A stretch of DNA of 64,000 bases from Okeania sp. SIO1I7 (GCA_010672585.1 JAAHGF010000005.1:26622-90621), one strand, 5' to 3'. Positions 17,837-28,334 are shown, counted from the first letter of the stretch. Notes: a model not told the origin generated them from the letters alone. Numbers and translations are program-made.

Positions 17837-18830
17837 GGCCTAATTTTTTTGAGTATATATGAGCGCACCTTTCCCATTATATTTATAATATCATGTCAAG
17901 TTTTTTTGTCAACCCCCTTTTTTCAGTTATCAGTTATCAGTATCCAGTTAGTAGTAGGAGTTGAGAAATAGAATAAATATTTCATGGGTTGAAACCCTAC
18001 TACAAACAAAGGAGATTTCAGTAACGCCCAAAAATTCAATGAATTATCGTACACAAATCATCAATTATTTCCCCCTACTCTGTAGGGACGTTGTATGCAA
18101 CTACTACTCCCTCTTTTGTGGAGATATCTAACTAATCAGAATAATTAAAATACTTTTTTTGATGAGCGATCGCCTGTCGTTAAGATTTTGTACTAGAAAT
18201 TGTTTTTCCCAATCTGATTTTCTATTAGTTCCTACTCTACTTTCATATTCTCTAGAATCATTAATTCTGTTACCTGTTATTAGAAGTTATTAGAATGTTT
18301 AGCAGAGAAATATGACTTTTCTGGACTAATTTTTTTGAGTATATATGAGCGCACCTTTCCCATTATATTTATAGTATCATGTCAAGTTTTTTTGTCAATC
18401 CCCTTTTTTTCAGTTATCAGTTGTTGTACCAAGGGTTAAAAAAGAATGTTTAGAATAATCAGGATAATTAGAATACTTTCTTTGGTGAGCGATCGCCTGT
18501 CGTTAAGATTTTGTACTAGAAATTGTTTTTCCCAACAGAATCAGGAATTATGCACGGAAACTAAATCCAGTGAGGGTAAATGATCATTCTTCCTCTACAT
18601 ATGGCGTTTTGAATATTAATTTGCGTAAGTCCTGAGAATTTTGTATTAGTTCCTACTCTACTTCCCTATTATCTAGAATCATAAATTCTGTTATCGGTTA
18701 TTAGACTGCCTAGTAGAGGAATATAGTTTTTTTGGCCTAATTTTTTTGAGTATATATGAGCGCACCTTTTCCATTATATTTATAGTATCATGTCAAGTTT
18801 TTTTGTCAACCCCGTTTTTCAGTTATCAGT
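17837..18830. repeat. Triplicated 100-bp repeat with promoter-like sequence on the minus strand
   Basis: A unit containing GAGTATATATGAGCGCACCT, CCCATTATATTTATA, ATCATGTCAAG and TTTTTTTGTCAACCCC ends in CAGTTATCAG. It occurs at about 17837-17939, 18322-18420 and 18733-18830. The spacers also share GAGCGATCGCCTGTCGTTAA + GATTTTGTACTAG at about 18163 and 18486. On the minus strand each unit reads TTGACA, 16 bp, TATTAT or TACTAT, pointing toward the kinase-FGE gene. Confidence 0.75.
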
Positions 18831-18849
18831 TGTTCTATCAAGGGTCATT

Positions 18850-18975
18850 TCAGTTATCAGTTAGTAAAGCTTTTATCTAAAATTAAAAGCAATAGCTGAT
18901 TGCTGATAACGCAGTTCCTCCTACAGGAGGCTAGCTGACGGCTGTTTGCGCAGCATGACAAACGGAAATGCTTAC
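18850..18975. repeat. Family R6-like remnant
   Basis: Contains AGCTGACGGCTGTTTGCGCA + GCATGAC and ends GGAAATGCTTAC, matching the right arm of the family R6 element at 60112-60327. No clear left end is seen. Confidence 0.45.
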
Positions 18976-19248
18976 ATTAGCAATAATCTTTAATTTTTAT
19001 TTTACAAATTAGCTAAAACTTATATTCGTTAAGCTTTTCAGATTTTTCTTATTTTTTTTTGTACCTATAGATACTAAAAATAGTCATAGTAATTATCTAT
19101 TAATTATCAGCAGTAGTTTTAATTCTATAGGAGTTTACTTTATCTGATACTGTATATTTAAACGCTTGGAAAGTTTTAAGTTTTTTCTGAGTTCAGCCTT
19201 TCTTTAATTGCAAGATATTTTCTGTATCATTCAAATCAAACTACTAAA

Positions 19249-19431
19249 TTACCGAATAATGAAGAATTAATAATGAAGAATTAATAATGAAGAGTTGATA
19301 GTTAATAATTATTCATTCAACAATTCAGGTTTAAAGCCTCCCCCTTTGAAGGGGATAAAATCAAAAAAATGCTTTTAGTCAATCCTCTTATTTTAAGAAT
19401 AGGTAATTTTAATTATTAATTGTTAATTGCT
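19249..19431. mobile_element. Family R2 small element (reverse orientation)
   Basis: Begins TTACCGAATAATGAAGAATT, contains CAGGTTTAAAGCCTCCCCCT and ends near ATAGGTAATTTTAATTATTA. It is non-coding. The rest of 18976-20000 is AT-rich, with no gene I can support. Confidence 0.55.
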
Positions 19432-19937
19432 GAATGACACAAAGTTTTCATTTATTGCAATATTTTAGTAAGTTATATCAAAATACTTAAGGAAAATCAT
19501 GGAAAATTAAATATAATTTTATCCTGAAAGTTAGTTGTATTTATTGATAAAGAATCAATAGACACTACTTAATTTTCACCTGTAGATTGATTAAATAAAT
19601 TATGAGACAATTTTGAAAATCTAGTAAGTACTTATATTATTTATTTTATGTGTATAAAAATATTTTTATTTGACATAAAAGATTGAATATGTTAGAAAAA
19701 ATAGTAATTGCCACCATATTTTGAGGAAATGAGAACAGATAAAACTGGCCTCAAGTCTGCTAAATAAATTAATTTTTAAGATGAAATCAAAATGCCTAAT
19801 ATTTCTAAATAAAAAATTTATGAAGTTAACTAAAGTAGAGAATTGCAATTAATTTATGGATAAATATGAGTTTCTCAATCATTTCATGCTAATAAAACTT
19901 ATCAGAAAGAAACAACTTGTGAAATAAAATAACTATT

Positions 19938-20070
19938 AGAGGTTGTCTGAGAAGTCCAATATGCTAGATCCAAGCCCCCTAAATCCCCCAAAATTGGGGG
20001 ACTTTTAGAAGCAAATTGACTCTTGTTCCCCCCAAAGTTGGCTTGCTCGGGGGGCAAAATTCAGTATCAA
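19938..20070. repeat. Dispersed cyanobacterial repeat remnant (GTTGTCTGAGAAGTCC type)
   Basis: GAGGTTGTCTGAGAAGTCC is followed by AAGCCCCCTAAATCCCCCAA + AATTGGGGGAC, an inverted C/G-rich pair, and CCCCCCAAAGTTGGC. It looks like a widespread cyanobacterial transposon-derived repeat. The open frame that runs through it into the next gene is not a credible N-terminus. Confidence 0.4.
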
Positions 20071-20153
20071 AAAACTTTTCAGATATCCTCTTAATTAAAG
20101 CAATTATTAATGAATTTTATTTGAATACTTATTTAATTAAATCAAGAAGAGTA

Positions 20154-23100
20154 ATGAGTAAAAAAAAGCCTATATATAAACAACTTTTACTACAGCTAAC
20201 AAGTGGCTTACTAAGTTTAATTGTACTGTTACCAACCCCAAGTAGAGCTAATACTTTATTAGGAATAATTCGAGGTGATGGAAATACAGATGAATGGAAT
20301 AACATCATTACACGAATACGCAATCTAGGTATTAGTTATGAACCTATTGATTTAAGACAAATTAATACAGTAGCTGACCTATCTGGGGTGAAAGTTATCT
20401 TTTTACCAAACATTGAAACCTTAACTGAAACTCAAGTAGACATTATAGAAGAGTGGGTAAAACAGGGAGGGAAATTAATAGCTAGTGGCCAGGTAGGGAG
20501 AAAATCTAAACCAGGGGTAAGGCAAGAATTGCGATCGCTTCTTGGGTCTTATTGGGCTTTTCCATTGAGTCAACCTGCAATACCGGAGGCAAGATATCGT
20601 TGTTTAGATATTGCTTGCAAAAAGTCTACAAGTTGGGCACCCATGGGAAATGACCAAGATACTGTTGAGGGTGGAGTATTAATTCCGGCAGGGTTAAGCA
20701 GCACAACTGCAGCTACTTGGAAAGGAAGTTCGGGTTCTTCAGCGGTAGTTATTACTCCTCAAGCAACCTACTTCGGTTGGAACTGGGGTAGTAGTACCTC
20801 TGCAACGTTAGATAGTGCTTGGTTGCAAGCTGTGTTAAATCGCTATCAGAGTCAGCCACAATTTACAGCCAGAAATAATAATCCATTACCCACAGCGAAT
20901 AGTAGTCCGACTGCTCCCATTACTCCTAGCACTAACCCAGTTAAAATTAGACCCCGTATTTCCTCTGCACCACCAAGGACTGAAAAGACAAATCCAGTTA
21001 GAGTTCAACCTAGAACTGCAGCAGTAAATACAAATCAACCTTCTACTACAACTCAAAATTCGACTGAAAATACCAATCAAGTTAGAGTTCAACCTAGAAC
21101 TGCACCAGTAAATTCAAATATAAATCAACCTTCGACGACAACTCAAAATTCGACTGAAAATACCAATCAAGTTAGAGTTCAACCTCAAACTGCACCAGTA
21201 AATTCAAACATAAATCAACCTCCTACTACAACTCAAAATTCTACTACGGAACAAGATAATATTTGGCTGAGAAGTCAGCAACAGAAGACAACCACCGAAC
21301 AAAAACCGCTACAACCAAATCAAGCATCAGGAACATTAGGTAGTCAAAATAATAATTTAACCTCACAGACAAGTACAGTTCCCCAGAGTAATAATGTTTG
21401 GAACAGATTTCGAGAACAGATAGAACGACAAAACCAGAAAGCTGAAAATATCAATACCAAGGAAAGCGTTGTTAATTCACTGGAAAACTCTAGTTCAGAA
21501 ACCACAAATAATAGAGACAATATTTGGAACAGAGTTAGACAGCAAACTGAGCAACAAAATCAACCAACTGAAAAAATCAGTACCAAGGAAACCGATAACC
21601 CTACTTCAGAAACCGCAAATAATAGAGACAATATTTGGAATAGATCCAGACAACAAACAACAACACCATCCTCTCGCCGTAACCCCCTAGCTGCAATACT
21701 CCGACCTTTGCCTCCACCAGAGGTACAAGTACCAAATTCCCAAAAAGATCCTTCATCAGAATCAGCACCTGCAGGTTTGGAAGTCAGACAAGGAAACTAT
21801 CCAATTAGTAGAGCAGAAGCTAATGCAATGTTGCAAGAGTTAAATAATCTCTTGGGTAGATTTGAAAGTGCTTTGGTTGCAGCAAAATCAGCAAATGTAG
21901 AAGTGAATTTGTCAGCAGATGAGGGTAGTTTGGTAGCTACCAATAGCGATCGTAGTACATTTATTGCTCAAAGAAATCGAGAAATAAGTGATGCTCAACA
22001 AATAGTCGAACGAGCACGTTTAGTAATTCAAAGATTCCCCCAACAGGTGGCATCCAAACAATATGCTACTGCTAGGAATCAATGGCTGCAAACAAGGCAA
22101 ATGTTGTGGCAGAATTATCCCACTGATGGGGAAAGAGCGGGGGCTGAGATTAGAGCTGTGTGGTTAGATAGGGGTACAATTGTTAGGGCGCGGTCAGAAC
22201 GAGGTCTGGCAATGGTTTTTGACCGACTTGCTGCTGCTGGTATTAATACTGTTTTCTTTGAAACTCTGAATGCTGGTTACACAATTTATCCTAGTAATGT
22301 TGCTCCCAGACAGAATCCTTTGACAATTTCTTGGGACCCCCTTGAGTCTGCTGTTAAATTGGCTCGCGAGCGGAATATGGAGATACACGCTTGGATATGG
22401 ACGTTTGCGACGGGAAATAAGGCTCATAACCGCGCTCTCGGTCAGCCAGATAGTTATTTGGGTCCGGTGATTTCAGCTCACCCTGATTGGGTGATGACTG
22501 ATAACAAGGGTCGGAAAAGACACCCTTCTGATGGCAAGGTTTATATGGACCCTGCTAATCCTTATGTTCGGCAATATCTGCTGAGGATAATAGATGAAAT
22601 TGCTAGTCGCTATCAGGTTGATGGGATTCAACTTGACTATATTCGCTATCCTTTTCAAAATCCTGGTCGGAATTTTTCTTATGGTTACAGCACGATAGCT
22701 CGTCAACAGTTTCAGCGGTTGCATGGTGTAGACCCGATGAAGATTTCTTCACGCGATCGCCAAAATAGGTGGAAATGGACTGAGTTTAAAATTAATCAAG
22801 TTAATAGCTTTGTTGCGGATACTTCGAGATTTCTCAAACAGAAATATCCAAGGATGATTTTGTCGGCGGCGGTGTTTCCTTTTCCACGTCATGAGCGTTT
22901 TGATAAAATTCAGCAAGATTGGGAGACTTGGGTTCTCAGGGGTGATATTGATTTGTTGACTCCGATGACTTATGCTTTGGATACGAATCGTTTCCAGCAA
23001 ATTACGCAACCGCTGACCAGTACGCGAGTATTAGGTAGTACTTTGATAACGCCTGCAGTTAAGCTTTTGAATCTTCCTGAAATTGTTGCGGTTGACCAAA

Positions 23101-23633
23101 TTCAAGCGGCGAGGGATTTGCCTACAGGGGGTTACATTATTTTTGCTGCAGAAAGAATTACTGGGGGGTTACATGGATTTTTGACTCGTACTCAGGGAGG
23201 ACCGGAAACTGGGAAGAATAATAGAGCTTCGTTAAGTACTTTTGCGAACCCTTCTCATGTTGTGGAGGGTCCTATTCCCTATCGAAAACCATTTGCAGCA
23301 GCAGCAGATCGTTTTCAAGCTTTGAAAAAGGAATGGAGTTTTTTGTTGGCAAATGAGCAACTTTCTATAAGGCAGTCTGAACTTGAGAGTTGGCGGAATA
23401 AAGCTGAGGAGTTGGCAGCAGATTTGAATCAATTGGCTGAAAATCCGGATAATAGTAATTTGAATCAAGCTAGAAATAGTTTGAGAAGATTTCAGTTACA
23501 GTTTAGGGGTTCTATGGGTGTTCATGCTAGGGAAAATGCTTATCAAGTTCAGACTTGGCAAAATCGTTTAGCTGCTTTGGAAATGTTGTTAAATTATGGC
23601 GAGCGAGTGCGGTTAAAAAGTGGGAGATTTTAA
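20154..23633 (+). CDS. Secreted GHL10-family (family 10 glycosylhydrolase-like) protein
   Basis: From ATG 20154 (preceded by AAGAAGAG) the protein has 1159 residues and begins MSKKKPIYKQLLLQLTSG, then LLSLIVLLPTPSRAN, a clear signal peptide ending near residue 33. Residues about 35-230 resemble a class-I glutamine-amidotransferase-like flavodoxin fold. Residues about 240-530 are a low-complexity Asn/Gln/Thr linker with repeats (three QVRVQP-containing units and three NNRDNIWNR units). The C-terminal part (about 665-1020) is the GHL10 TIM barrel: EIRAVWLDRG, AAAGINTVFFETLNAGYT, HAWIWTFATGN, DGIQLDYIRYPF and LLTPMTYALDT. GHL10 proteins are predicted to act on peptidoglycan or other glycans; activity is unproven here. 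A basic helical tail follows. The frame extends upstream to 20016, but that part lies in a dispersed repeat. Confidence 0.82.
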   Translation: MSKKKPIYKQLLLQLTSGLLSLIVLLPTPSRANTLLGIIRGDGNTDEWNNIITRIRNLGISYEPIDLRQINTVADLSGVKVIFLPNIETLTETQVDIIEEWVKQGGKLIASGQVGRKSKPGVRQELRSLLGSYWAFPLSQPAIPEARYRCLDIACKKSTSWAPMGNDQDTVEGGVLIPAGLSSTTAATWKGSSGSSAVVITPQATYFGWNWGSSTSATLDSAWLQAVLNRYQSQPQFTARNNNPLPTANSSPTAPITPSTNPVKIRPRISSAPPRTEKTNPVRVQPRTAAVNTNQPSTTTQNSTENTNQVRVQPRTAPVNSNINQPSTTTQNSTENTNQVRVQPQTAPVNSNINQPPTTTQNSTTEQDNIWLRSQQQKTTTEQKPLQPNQASGTLGSQNNNLTSQTSTVPQSNNVWNRFREQIERQNQKAENINTKESVVNSLENSSSETTNNRDNIWNRVRQQTEQQNQPTEKISTKETDNPTSETANNRDNIWNRSRQQTTTPSSRRNPLAAILRPLPPPEVQVPNSQKDPSSESAPAGLEVRQGNYPISRAEANAMLQELNNLLGRFESALVAAKSANVEVNLSADEGSLVATNSDRSTFIAQRNREISDAQQIVERARLVIQRFPQQVASKQYATARNQWLQTRQMLWQNYPTDGERAGAEIRAVWLDRGTIVRARSERGLAMVFDRLAAAGINTVFFETLNAGYTIYPSNVAPRQNPLTISWDPLESAVKLARERNMEIHAWIWTFATGNKAHNRALGQPDSYLGPVISAHPDWVMTDNKGRKRHPSDGKVYMDPANPYVRQYLLRIIDEIASRYQVDGIQLDYIRYPFQNPGRNFSYGYSTIARQQFQRLHGVDPMKISSRDRQNRWKWTEFKINQVNSFVADTSRFLKQKYPRMILSAAVFPFPRHERFDKIQQDWETWVLRGDIDLLTPMTYALDTNRFQQITQPLTSTRVLGSTLITPAVKLLNLPEIVAVDQIQAARDLPTGGYIIFAAERITGGLHGFLTRTQGGPETGKNNRASLSTFANPSHVVEGPIPYRKPFAAAADRFQALKKEWSFLLANEQLSIRQSELESWRNKAEELAADLNQLAENPDNSNLNQARNSLRRFQLQFRGSMGVHARENAYQVQTWQNRLAALEMLLNYGERVRLKSGRF

Positions 23634-23674
23634 GTTGGGTAGTTGTGTTGATAGTGATATTTGTTGGTTTACTC

Positions 23675-23790
23675 TTTTACAGCAGTTTTGGAGTTGATGA
23701 GGTACAAAGTTTTACGAGTTTAGGGAATCGGGAATAGAGATTAGCATGAAACTTAAACTTTACCTCACGTTTTATCAAAAGTGCTGTAAT
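23675..23790. mobile_element. Family R5 small element with TACAGCA inverted ends
   Basis: The left end TTTTACAGCAGTTTTGGAGT, then TGATGAGGTAC, is mirrored by the right end TACCTCACG, then CAAAAGTGCTGTAAT. A second copy lies at 50155-50269. About 115 bp, non-coding. Confidence 0.7.
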
Positions 23791-23794
23791 AGTT

Positions 23795-24022
23795 AGAGCT
23801 TGCTGATTAAATCTAAAAGTATTGACATATAAAGACAAGTGCCTTTTTGGGGTCGAAAAAGTGCGACTGTTTCAGCTCTTCACGCTCAAAAAGGAGCGTA
23901 TTTTAGGCGCATAGTTGGGCAGAACAATCTTGGGACAAAACGCCCGCTCCTACCTCCTCGCTCATTCCCATTTATCCTGTCTTCCCCTCCACCGGAGGGG
24001 AAGAGGGGGAGTAGGGGAGAAA
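23795..24022. mobile_element. Family R1 small element
   Basis: Begins AGAGCTTGCTGATTAAATCT and contains CAGCTCTTCACGCTCAAAAA + GGAGCG, ATAGTTGGGCAGAAC and CAAAACGCCCGCTCCTACCT, all shared with the copies at 28335 and 35151. The right end is not sharp. Reading frames inside it are fortuitous. Confidence 0.6.
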
Positions 24023-24142
24023 GATTGCTGTTGGGTTTATCCTAACGGATAAGCTGCGAAGATCGTCCCTCAACCCAACCTACACTTATTGCACCATTTA
24101 AGATGTGTCAGTCTACTACAAATTTTGCTATATGTGATGGTT

Positions 24143-24317
<175 letters not shown>

Positions 24318-24342
24318 TATGCGTAAGTCCTGAATTATTCAA

Positions 24343-26106
24343 CTACTCATTCAAACTACCATCAGGCATAATTGCCCCTTGCAGATTTGCCCCTTGCAGA
24401 TTTGCTTTTTCAATATTTGCTCCTTGTAAATTGGCATTCTTCAGGTTAGCTCCCTTGAGATTAGCTCCTTGAAGGTCAACACCCATTAACTTAGCACCAG
24501 TCAAATTTGCTCCTGCTAAGTCTACTCTCCTGAGGTCAGCATCTTTTAAAATTGCCCTCCTGAGATCGACACCTCGGAGACTAGCACGACTGATCATTGC
24601 CCCACCTAAATTCGCTCCTTTTAAATTCGCTCCTTTTAAATTCGCTCTAGTGAGTTTAGCATCTTTGAGATTAGCCACTTGCAAATTAGCAGCTTGCAAA
24701 TTAGAACTCATCAAATTTGCACCAGATAAATTAGCTTGTCGTAAGTTAGCATTTTCTAATACTGCCCTCATTAAAGTTGCTCCACCAAGGAAAGCTCTTT
24801 CCAACTCGGTATTTTGCAAATTAGAACTCATCAAATTTGCTCCCTCTAAACGAGCGTGAGACAAATTAGCTTGCTGTAGTTTAGCTTTAATTAGGTTTGC
24901 TCCTTGAAGTTGCGCACCTTTGAGGTTGGCATTTTGCAATCTGGCTTCCCTAAGTTCGATACCTCTCAAATTAGCTTTGAATAAATCTGCTTCTCGCAAA
25001 TAAGCATCTTCAATTTTGATAGCTGCCAAGTTTGCACCACGAAGGTTACAACCTTGACATTCTCCAGTTGTTCGTAATTGCTCTACTACACTCTTGCCCG
25101 AGATTTTTTGGATAGCAATTTCCTGTGGAGTTCTTTCCGTTATTGGGGAATTCGTTTGTTGTCGTTGCTGTCGAAAAACTGTTAAACTCGTAGCTAGTAT
25201 AGCAAGAGCCGCAATACTAGCCATTCCGACTATTGCAGATGTTTTTACGGGTTTTATTGCCATCGCTAAATTCCGAAAATTAGTAGCATCGCCAAACATA
25301 GGAATTGGTTTCAGCGCGGCTATTGCTGCTGCTGCGTTTTCAAAGCGGTCTTTGCTATTGGGAGATACCATTTTCTCTAGCCACATTGTGAATAATGTAC
25401 TCAGTTGTGGCATTAATTTTTTGACGTTGAAATTATAGTTGCGGTCTATTAATTTTTTGATATCTGTACTGCGGGTACCGGTTAATAAGCAGATCAAGGT
25501 TGCGCCTAAACTATATAAGTCAGAATTTATAGTGACAGTACCATTTAATTCTTGTTCTGGTGACATAAACCCTGGAGTACCACTTATACCATCACTTAAA
25601 ATATCTTCTATTCCTATACGCGCAGAACCAAAATTAATTAAATGTGCAATAGGGAATCTTTCACCGTGGGAGTGGGTATCAACTAATATATTTTCTGGTT
25701 TGATATTGCCGTGAATAATTGGTGGAGTTTGCTTTTGTAAATGAACTAAAATTTCTAAAGTTGAAACAGCAATTTGCTTGATTTGTTCGGGAGTAAAACT
25801 TCTTCTTTCTGCTAAAGAATTGCCTATTTGATATTTTGTAATTAAGCAAAATCCTTCGGTGGTTTCTAAAGAGTCTACATAATTGGGAATACGAGGATGT
25901 TGTAGTTGTTTGAGAATTTCTACTTCTCGTTCATAAGCTTCAAACCCTGCCCAATTTGCATCACTATCTGCAAAACGAAATTCTTTAATGACAACCTCTT
26001 GGTCTTGTTTGAGAGCTAGTCCCTGGTATGTCACTTCTCCTTCGTTTTGGTGACGTTCTATTTCTCGAATAATTTGATAGCCTTGGCTAGAAAGGTCTTG
26101 TTTCAT
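24343..26106 (-). CDS. Pentapeptide-repeat protein with a probable pseudokinase domain
   Basis: The protein has 587 residues. The first 270 follow the Ser/Thr kinase fold: VVIKEF Lys at about 41, a Glu-containing helix, GTPGFMSPEQ and SDLYSLGATLICLLTGTR. Two catalytic positions are changed: the HRD motif reads HGN (132-134, in IIHGNIKPENIL) and DFG reads NFG (158-160, in LINFGSA). Both catalytic aspartates are therefore Asn, and phosphotransfer is unlikely. A hydrophobic span, SAIVGMASIAALAILATSL, lies near 294-312. Residues about 345-585 are nearly continuous A(N/D)Lxx pentapeptides, which form a right-handed beta-helix, preceded by a Cys pair (CQGC). It may be a membrane-anchored scaffold or nucleotide sensor. 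It is transcribed alone and divergently from the DUF3386 gene. Confidence 0.85.
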   Translation of the reverse strand: MKQDLSSQGYQIIREIERHQNEGEVTYQGLALKQDQEVVIKEFRFADSDANWAGFEAYEREVEILKQLQHPRIPNYVDSLETTEGFCLITKYQIGNSLAERRSFTPEQIKQIAVSTLEILVHLQKQTPPIIHGNIKPENILVDTHSHGERFPIAHLINFGSARIGIEDILSDGISGTPGFMSPEQELNGTVTINSDLYSLGATLICLLTGTRSTDIKKLIDRNYNFNVKKLMPQLSTLFTMWLEKMVSPNSKDRFENAAAAIAALKPIPMFGDATNFRNLAMAIKPVKTSAIVGMASIAALAILATSLTVFRQQRQQTNSPITERTPQEIAIQKISGKSVVEQLRTTGECQGCNLRGANLAAIKIEDAYLREADLFKANLRGIELREARLQNANLKGAQLQGANLIKAKLQQANLSHARLEGANLMSSNLQNTELERAFLGGATLMRAVLENANLRQANLSGANLMSSNLQAANLQVANLKDAKLTRANLKGANLKGANLGGAMISRASLRGVDLRRAILKDADLRRVDLAGANLTGAKLMGVDLQGANLKGANLKNANLQGANIEKANLQGANLQGAIMPDGSLNE

Positions 26107-26587
26107 GTTAATAGTACCACCGTTTTTTTTTATCTGTAAATGGGGCGCTAATGCAATAACTCTGATTGAGTATTATATCATATTTTTGATTGAGTAGCAA
26201 TTACAAATTGTCACTATTCCTCGTTTTGCCAAAAATATTTCAGAATTATAATTTTTTTTTGATGAAATAAAAATTAAGTACATCAGAAATTATTTAGTTA
26301 CTTAGTTAGCTCACCAACTTTTATTATACTTGTACTTAATTCTCCTGAAAATAAGTGGAATAATGGAGATATATTAATTGCCGTTTATAGCTAAAATATT
26401 TACAATAAATTTTTGCCTAAAGATGGTATTTTTTGATACTTTTTATACAATAGTAAGTATCGATATATTGGAGAGACTATTTTTTATTACCTATTATTAA
26501 GATGAGTTGTAAACAGTACTAATAAATTTCAAAACGACTCTTTTATGGTAAAATAATGTAAAACTATTTTCAGAAAAAGAGGTTTCT
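26107..26587. other. AT-rich divergent intergenic region
   Basis: This 480-bp spacer separates the divergent pentapeptide-kinase and DUF3386 genes and should hold both promoters. It is AT-rich with no repeat family and no small ORF I trust. Only the ribosome site AAAGAGG at 26575-26582 is clear. Confidence 0.5.
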
Positions 26588-27235
26588 ATGACAGAACAAA
26601 ATGCTCGTGATTTATTTAAAGCTGCCTACGAACATCGTTATACTTGGGACTCTAATTTTCCCGGTTATAGTGCCGATATTGAACTAAAACAAGGGTCAGA
26701 ACTGTACAATGGCCAAATTTCGATAAAAGCAGACTTCAGTGTAGAAGTCACAGGTATCTCAGACGAGGAAGTACAACAAAGCGTTTATACTCAAATGCGG
26801 GATGTAGTTACTCACCGCAAACGTTCATCCTTTGAAGCATCCCACGGTAAAAATAGCTTCAGTCTAGGCAATCGGGATGAGACTGGTGCAGTTGAAATTC
26901 TTGTTGAAGGTGATGCGATGGGGTCAAATTATAAGGTTAGAGATCGGGAAATTTGTCTAGTTAGTCGGGTAATGGGCCGAATGGCTTTCGTAATTAATAC
27001 TCACAAAAGCTTGGATACAGAAGAAGGTTCTGTTGCTACTCACTATAACGCCATTTTCCGCAACCCTCAAACCAATGAAGTTATAAGAGAACTAGAATTT
27101 GAGGACAGTTATGAAAAAATTGGCAGTTATTACATAATGACTCGTCAGGTAGTCAATTCTACAGAAAAAGGTCAAGTAACAACAACCGAATTTAACTACT
27201 CTAATATCAAATTGCTAGAACCAGCAGTTGTGTAG
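26588..27235 (+). CDS. DUF3386 family protein
   Basis: The protein has 215 residues and is soluble, with no signal peptide or membrane span. It begins MTEQNARDLFKAAYEHRYTW and continues DSNFPGYSADIEL, the N-terminal signature I associate with DUF3386, a family of cyanobacteria and plastid-bearing eukaryotes. The rest alternates beta strands (GQISIKADFSVEV, EICLVSRVMGRMAFVIN, YEKIGSYYIMTRQVV), suggesting a beta-barrel or lipocalin-like fold. The start has a good ribosome site (AAAGAGG, 5-8 bases upstream). The nfu gene follows 105 bp downstream on the same strand, so the pair may be cotranscribed. The biochemical role is unknown. Confidence 0.75.
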   Translation: MTEQNARDLFKAAYEHRYTWDSNFPGYSADIELKQGSELYNGQISIKADFSVEVTGISDEEVQQSVYTQMRDVVTHRKRSSFEASHGKNSFSLGNRDETGAVEILVEGDAMGSNYKVRDREICLVSRVMGRMAFVINTHKSLDTEEGSVATHYNAIFRNPQTNEVIRELEFEDSYEKIGSYYIMTRQVVNSTEKGQVTTTEFNYSNIKLLEPAVV

Positions 27236-27340
27236 AGACAATCTGAACTTTTGGTTGATTTTGATGTTAATTCCGCTAGGATTAATTTAGGAGAACCATA
27301 GTTCTAAATATTATAAATTCAACAAAACAAGGAGAAAAAA

Positions 27341-27577
27341 ATGCCTAAAGCACTGACCAAAGAAAATGTGGAAAATGTATTAGATGAATTACGTCCCTAT
27401 CTCGCGGCAGATGGTGGTAACGTAAAATTAGTAGACATTGATGGTCCGATAGTAAATCTTCAACTACAAGGAGCTTGTAGTTCTTGTCCTAGTTCTACTA
27501 TGACTCTCAAAATGGGTATTGAGCGCAAACTTAGGGAAGAAATTCCTGAAATTTCTGAAGTCAATTCTGTGATGTAG
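27341..27577 (+). CDS. nfu: NifU-like Fe-S scaffold/carrier protein (CnfU type)
   Basis: The protein has 78 residues and consists only of the NifU C-terminal domain. It reads [20 protein letters not shown], then [17 protein letters not shown] with the CxxC pair at Cys46 and Cys49, which bridges a [4Fe-4S] or [2Fe-2S] cluster at a dimer interface, and ends [16 protein letters not shown]. Cyanobacterial and plastid Nfu proteins deliver clusters to photosystem I and other acceptors; this size is normal for the cyanobacterial form. A strong ribosome site AAGGAG lies 6-8 bases before the ATG. A stem-loop follows the stop. Confidence 0.93.
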   Translation: MPKALTKENVENVLDELRPYLAADGGNVKLVDIDGPIVNLQLQGACSSCPSSTMTLKMGIERKLREEIPEISEVNSVM

Positions 27578-27583
27578 AGATAA

Positions 27584-27628
27584 TTTTCCCCACTCACATT
27601 ATTTTTGGTGTGGGTGGGAAATTTATTA
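27584..27628 (+). terminator. Stem-loop downstream of nfu
   Basis: TTTTCCCCACTCACA pairs with TGTGGGTGGGAAA across a loop of about 10 nt, with one mismatch and one bulge, 7 bp after the nfu stop. The T-run after it is weak (TTTATT), so termination is likely but not certain. Confidence 0.65.
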
Positions 27629-28136
27629 AAGTAGCAGTCAGCACTCAGCTATCAGCTATCAGCTTTTCCAGGTGTATAATGGGGGATACTCAAGGGTAGC
27701 AAAACAGAGAACGGAAAACTTTAAACAGAAAAATATCTGAGTAGTAAATATACAAATAATTTTGCCTATCTACTAAGAAAATAATCTGTTAACAATAACT
27801 CTAAATCTACTTAAAAAAACATACAGTTGATTATCTAAAAATCTACTTAATTACCCCTAAACAACTGTATCTTAAATATCTTTATTTAACAGATAAAAAG
27901 CTTCAAATTCAGACAAGGTCAGATTTTTCTTTCTTCCTTCTTCCTTCTGCTATAGAAATAAATCTTGATAGTTAAATCGTAACTAAGGTAATCACAGATA
28001 AATAGCCAGTATCAGTAGATAAATAAAGTTCTGCAAAGCTGTTGTTCATAGAATTAAGTATTAATTGTTAGGTCAATTTTTTTCATCTACAAACCTGCAA
28101 TAACTGTTTGAGCCATTGCCAATTACTTATTACCCA

Positions 28137-28334
28137 TTACCGAATAATTAAGGTTTAAAGCCTCTCCTTTATTTAAAGGAGAAAAAAGCGGTCGTTTGCG
28201 GAGCATGACCTTAGGATGGGATGGCGAGGTTTCCTCGCTGGCCTCCAATCAAGCAAGAGAAGAAAAAATTTTCCCTACCACGTCAATCCTCTTCTTTTCA
28301 AGGAGAGATAATGGTTAATTATTAATTATTAATT
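28137..28334. mobile_element. Family R2 small element (long version, reverse orientation)
   Basis: Begins TTACCGAATAATTAAGGTTT, contains AAAGCCTCTCCTTTA and the inner GCGGTCGTTTGCGGAGCATG + GGGATGGCGAGG block, and ends in TTAATTATTAATT. It directly abuts the R1 element that starts at 28335. Confidence 0.6.

Noticed and set aside
14000..20000. A reverse transcriptase or template repeat near the DGR-like kinase gene
   Set aside because: No frame here encodes RT motifs (such as a YADD-type box), and no Asn-rich template matching the kinase C-terminus is present in the window.
20016..20153. N-terminal extension of the GHL10 gene
   Set aside because: It runs through a dispersed repeat and would bury the signal peptide that begins at 20154.
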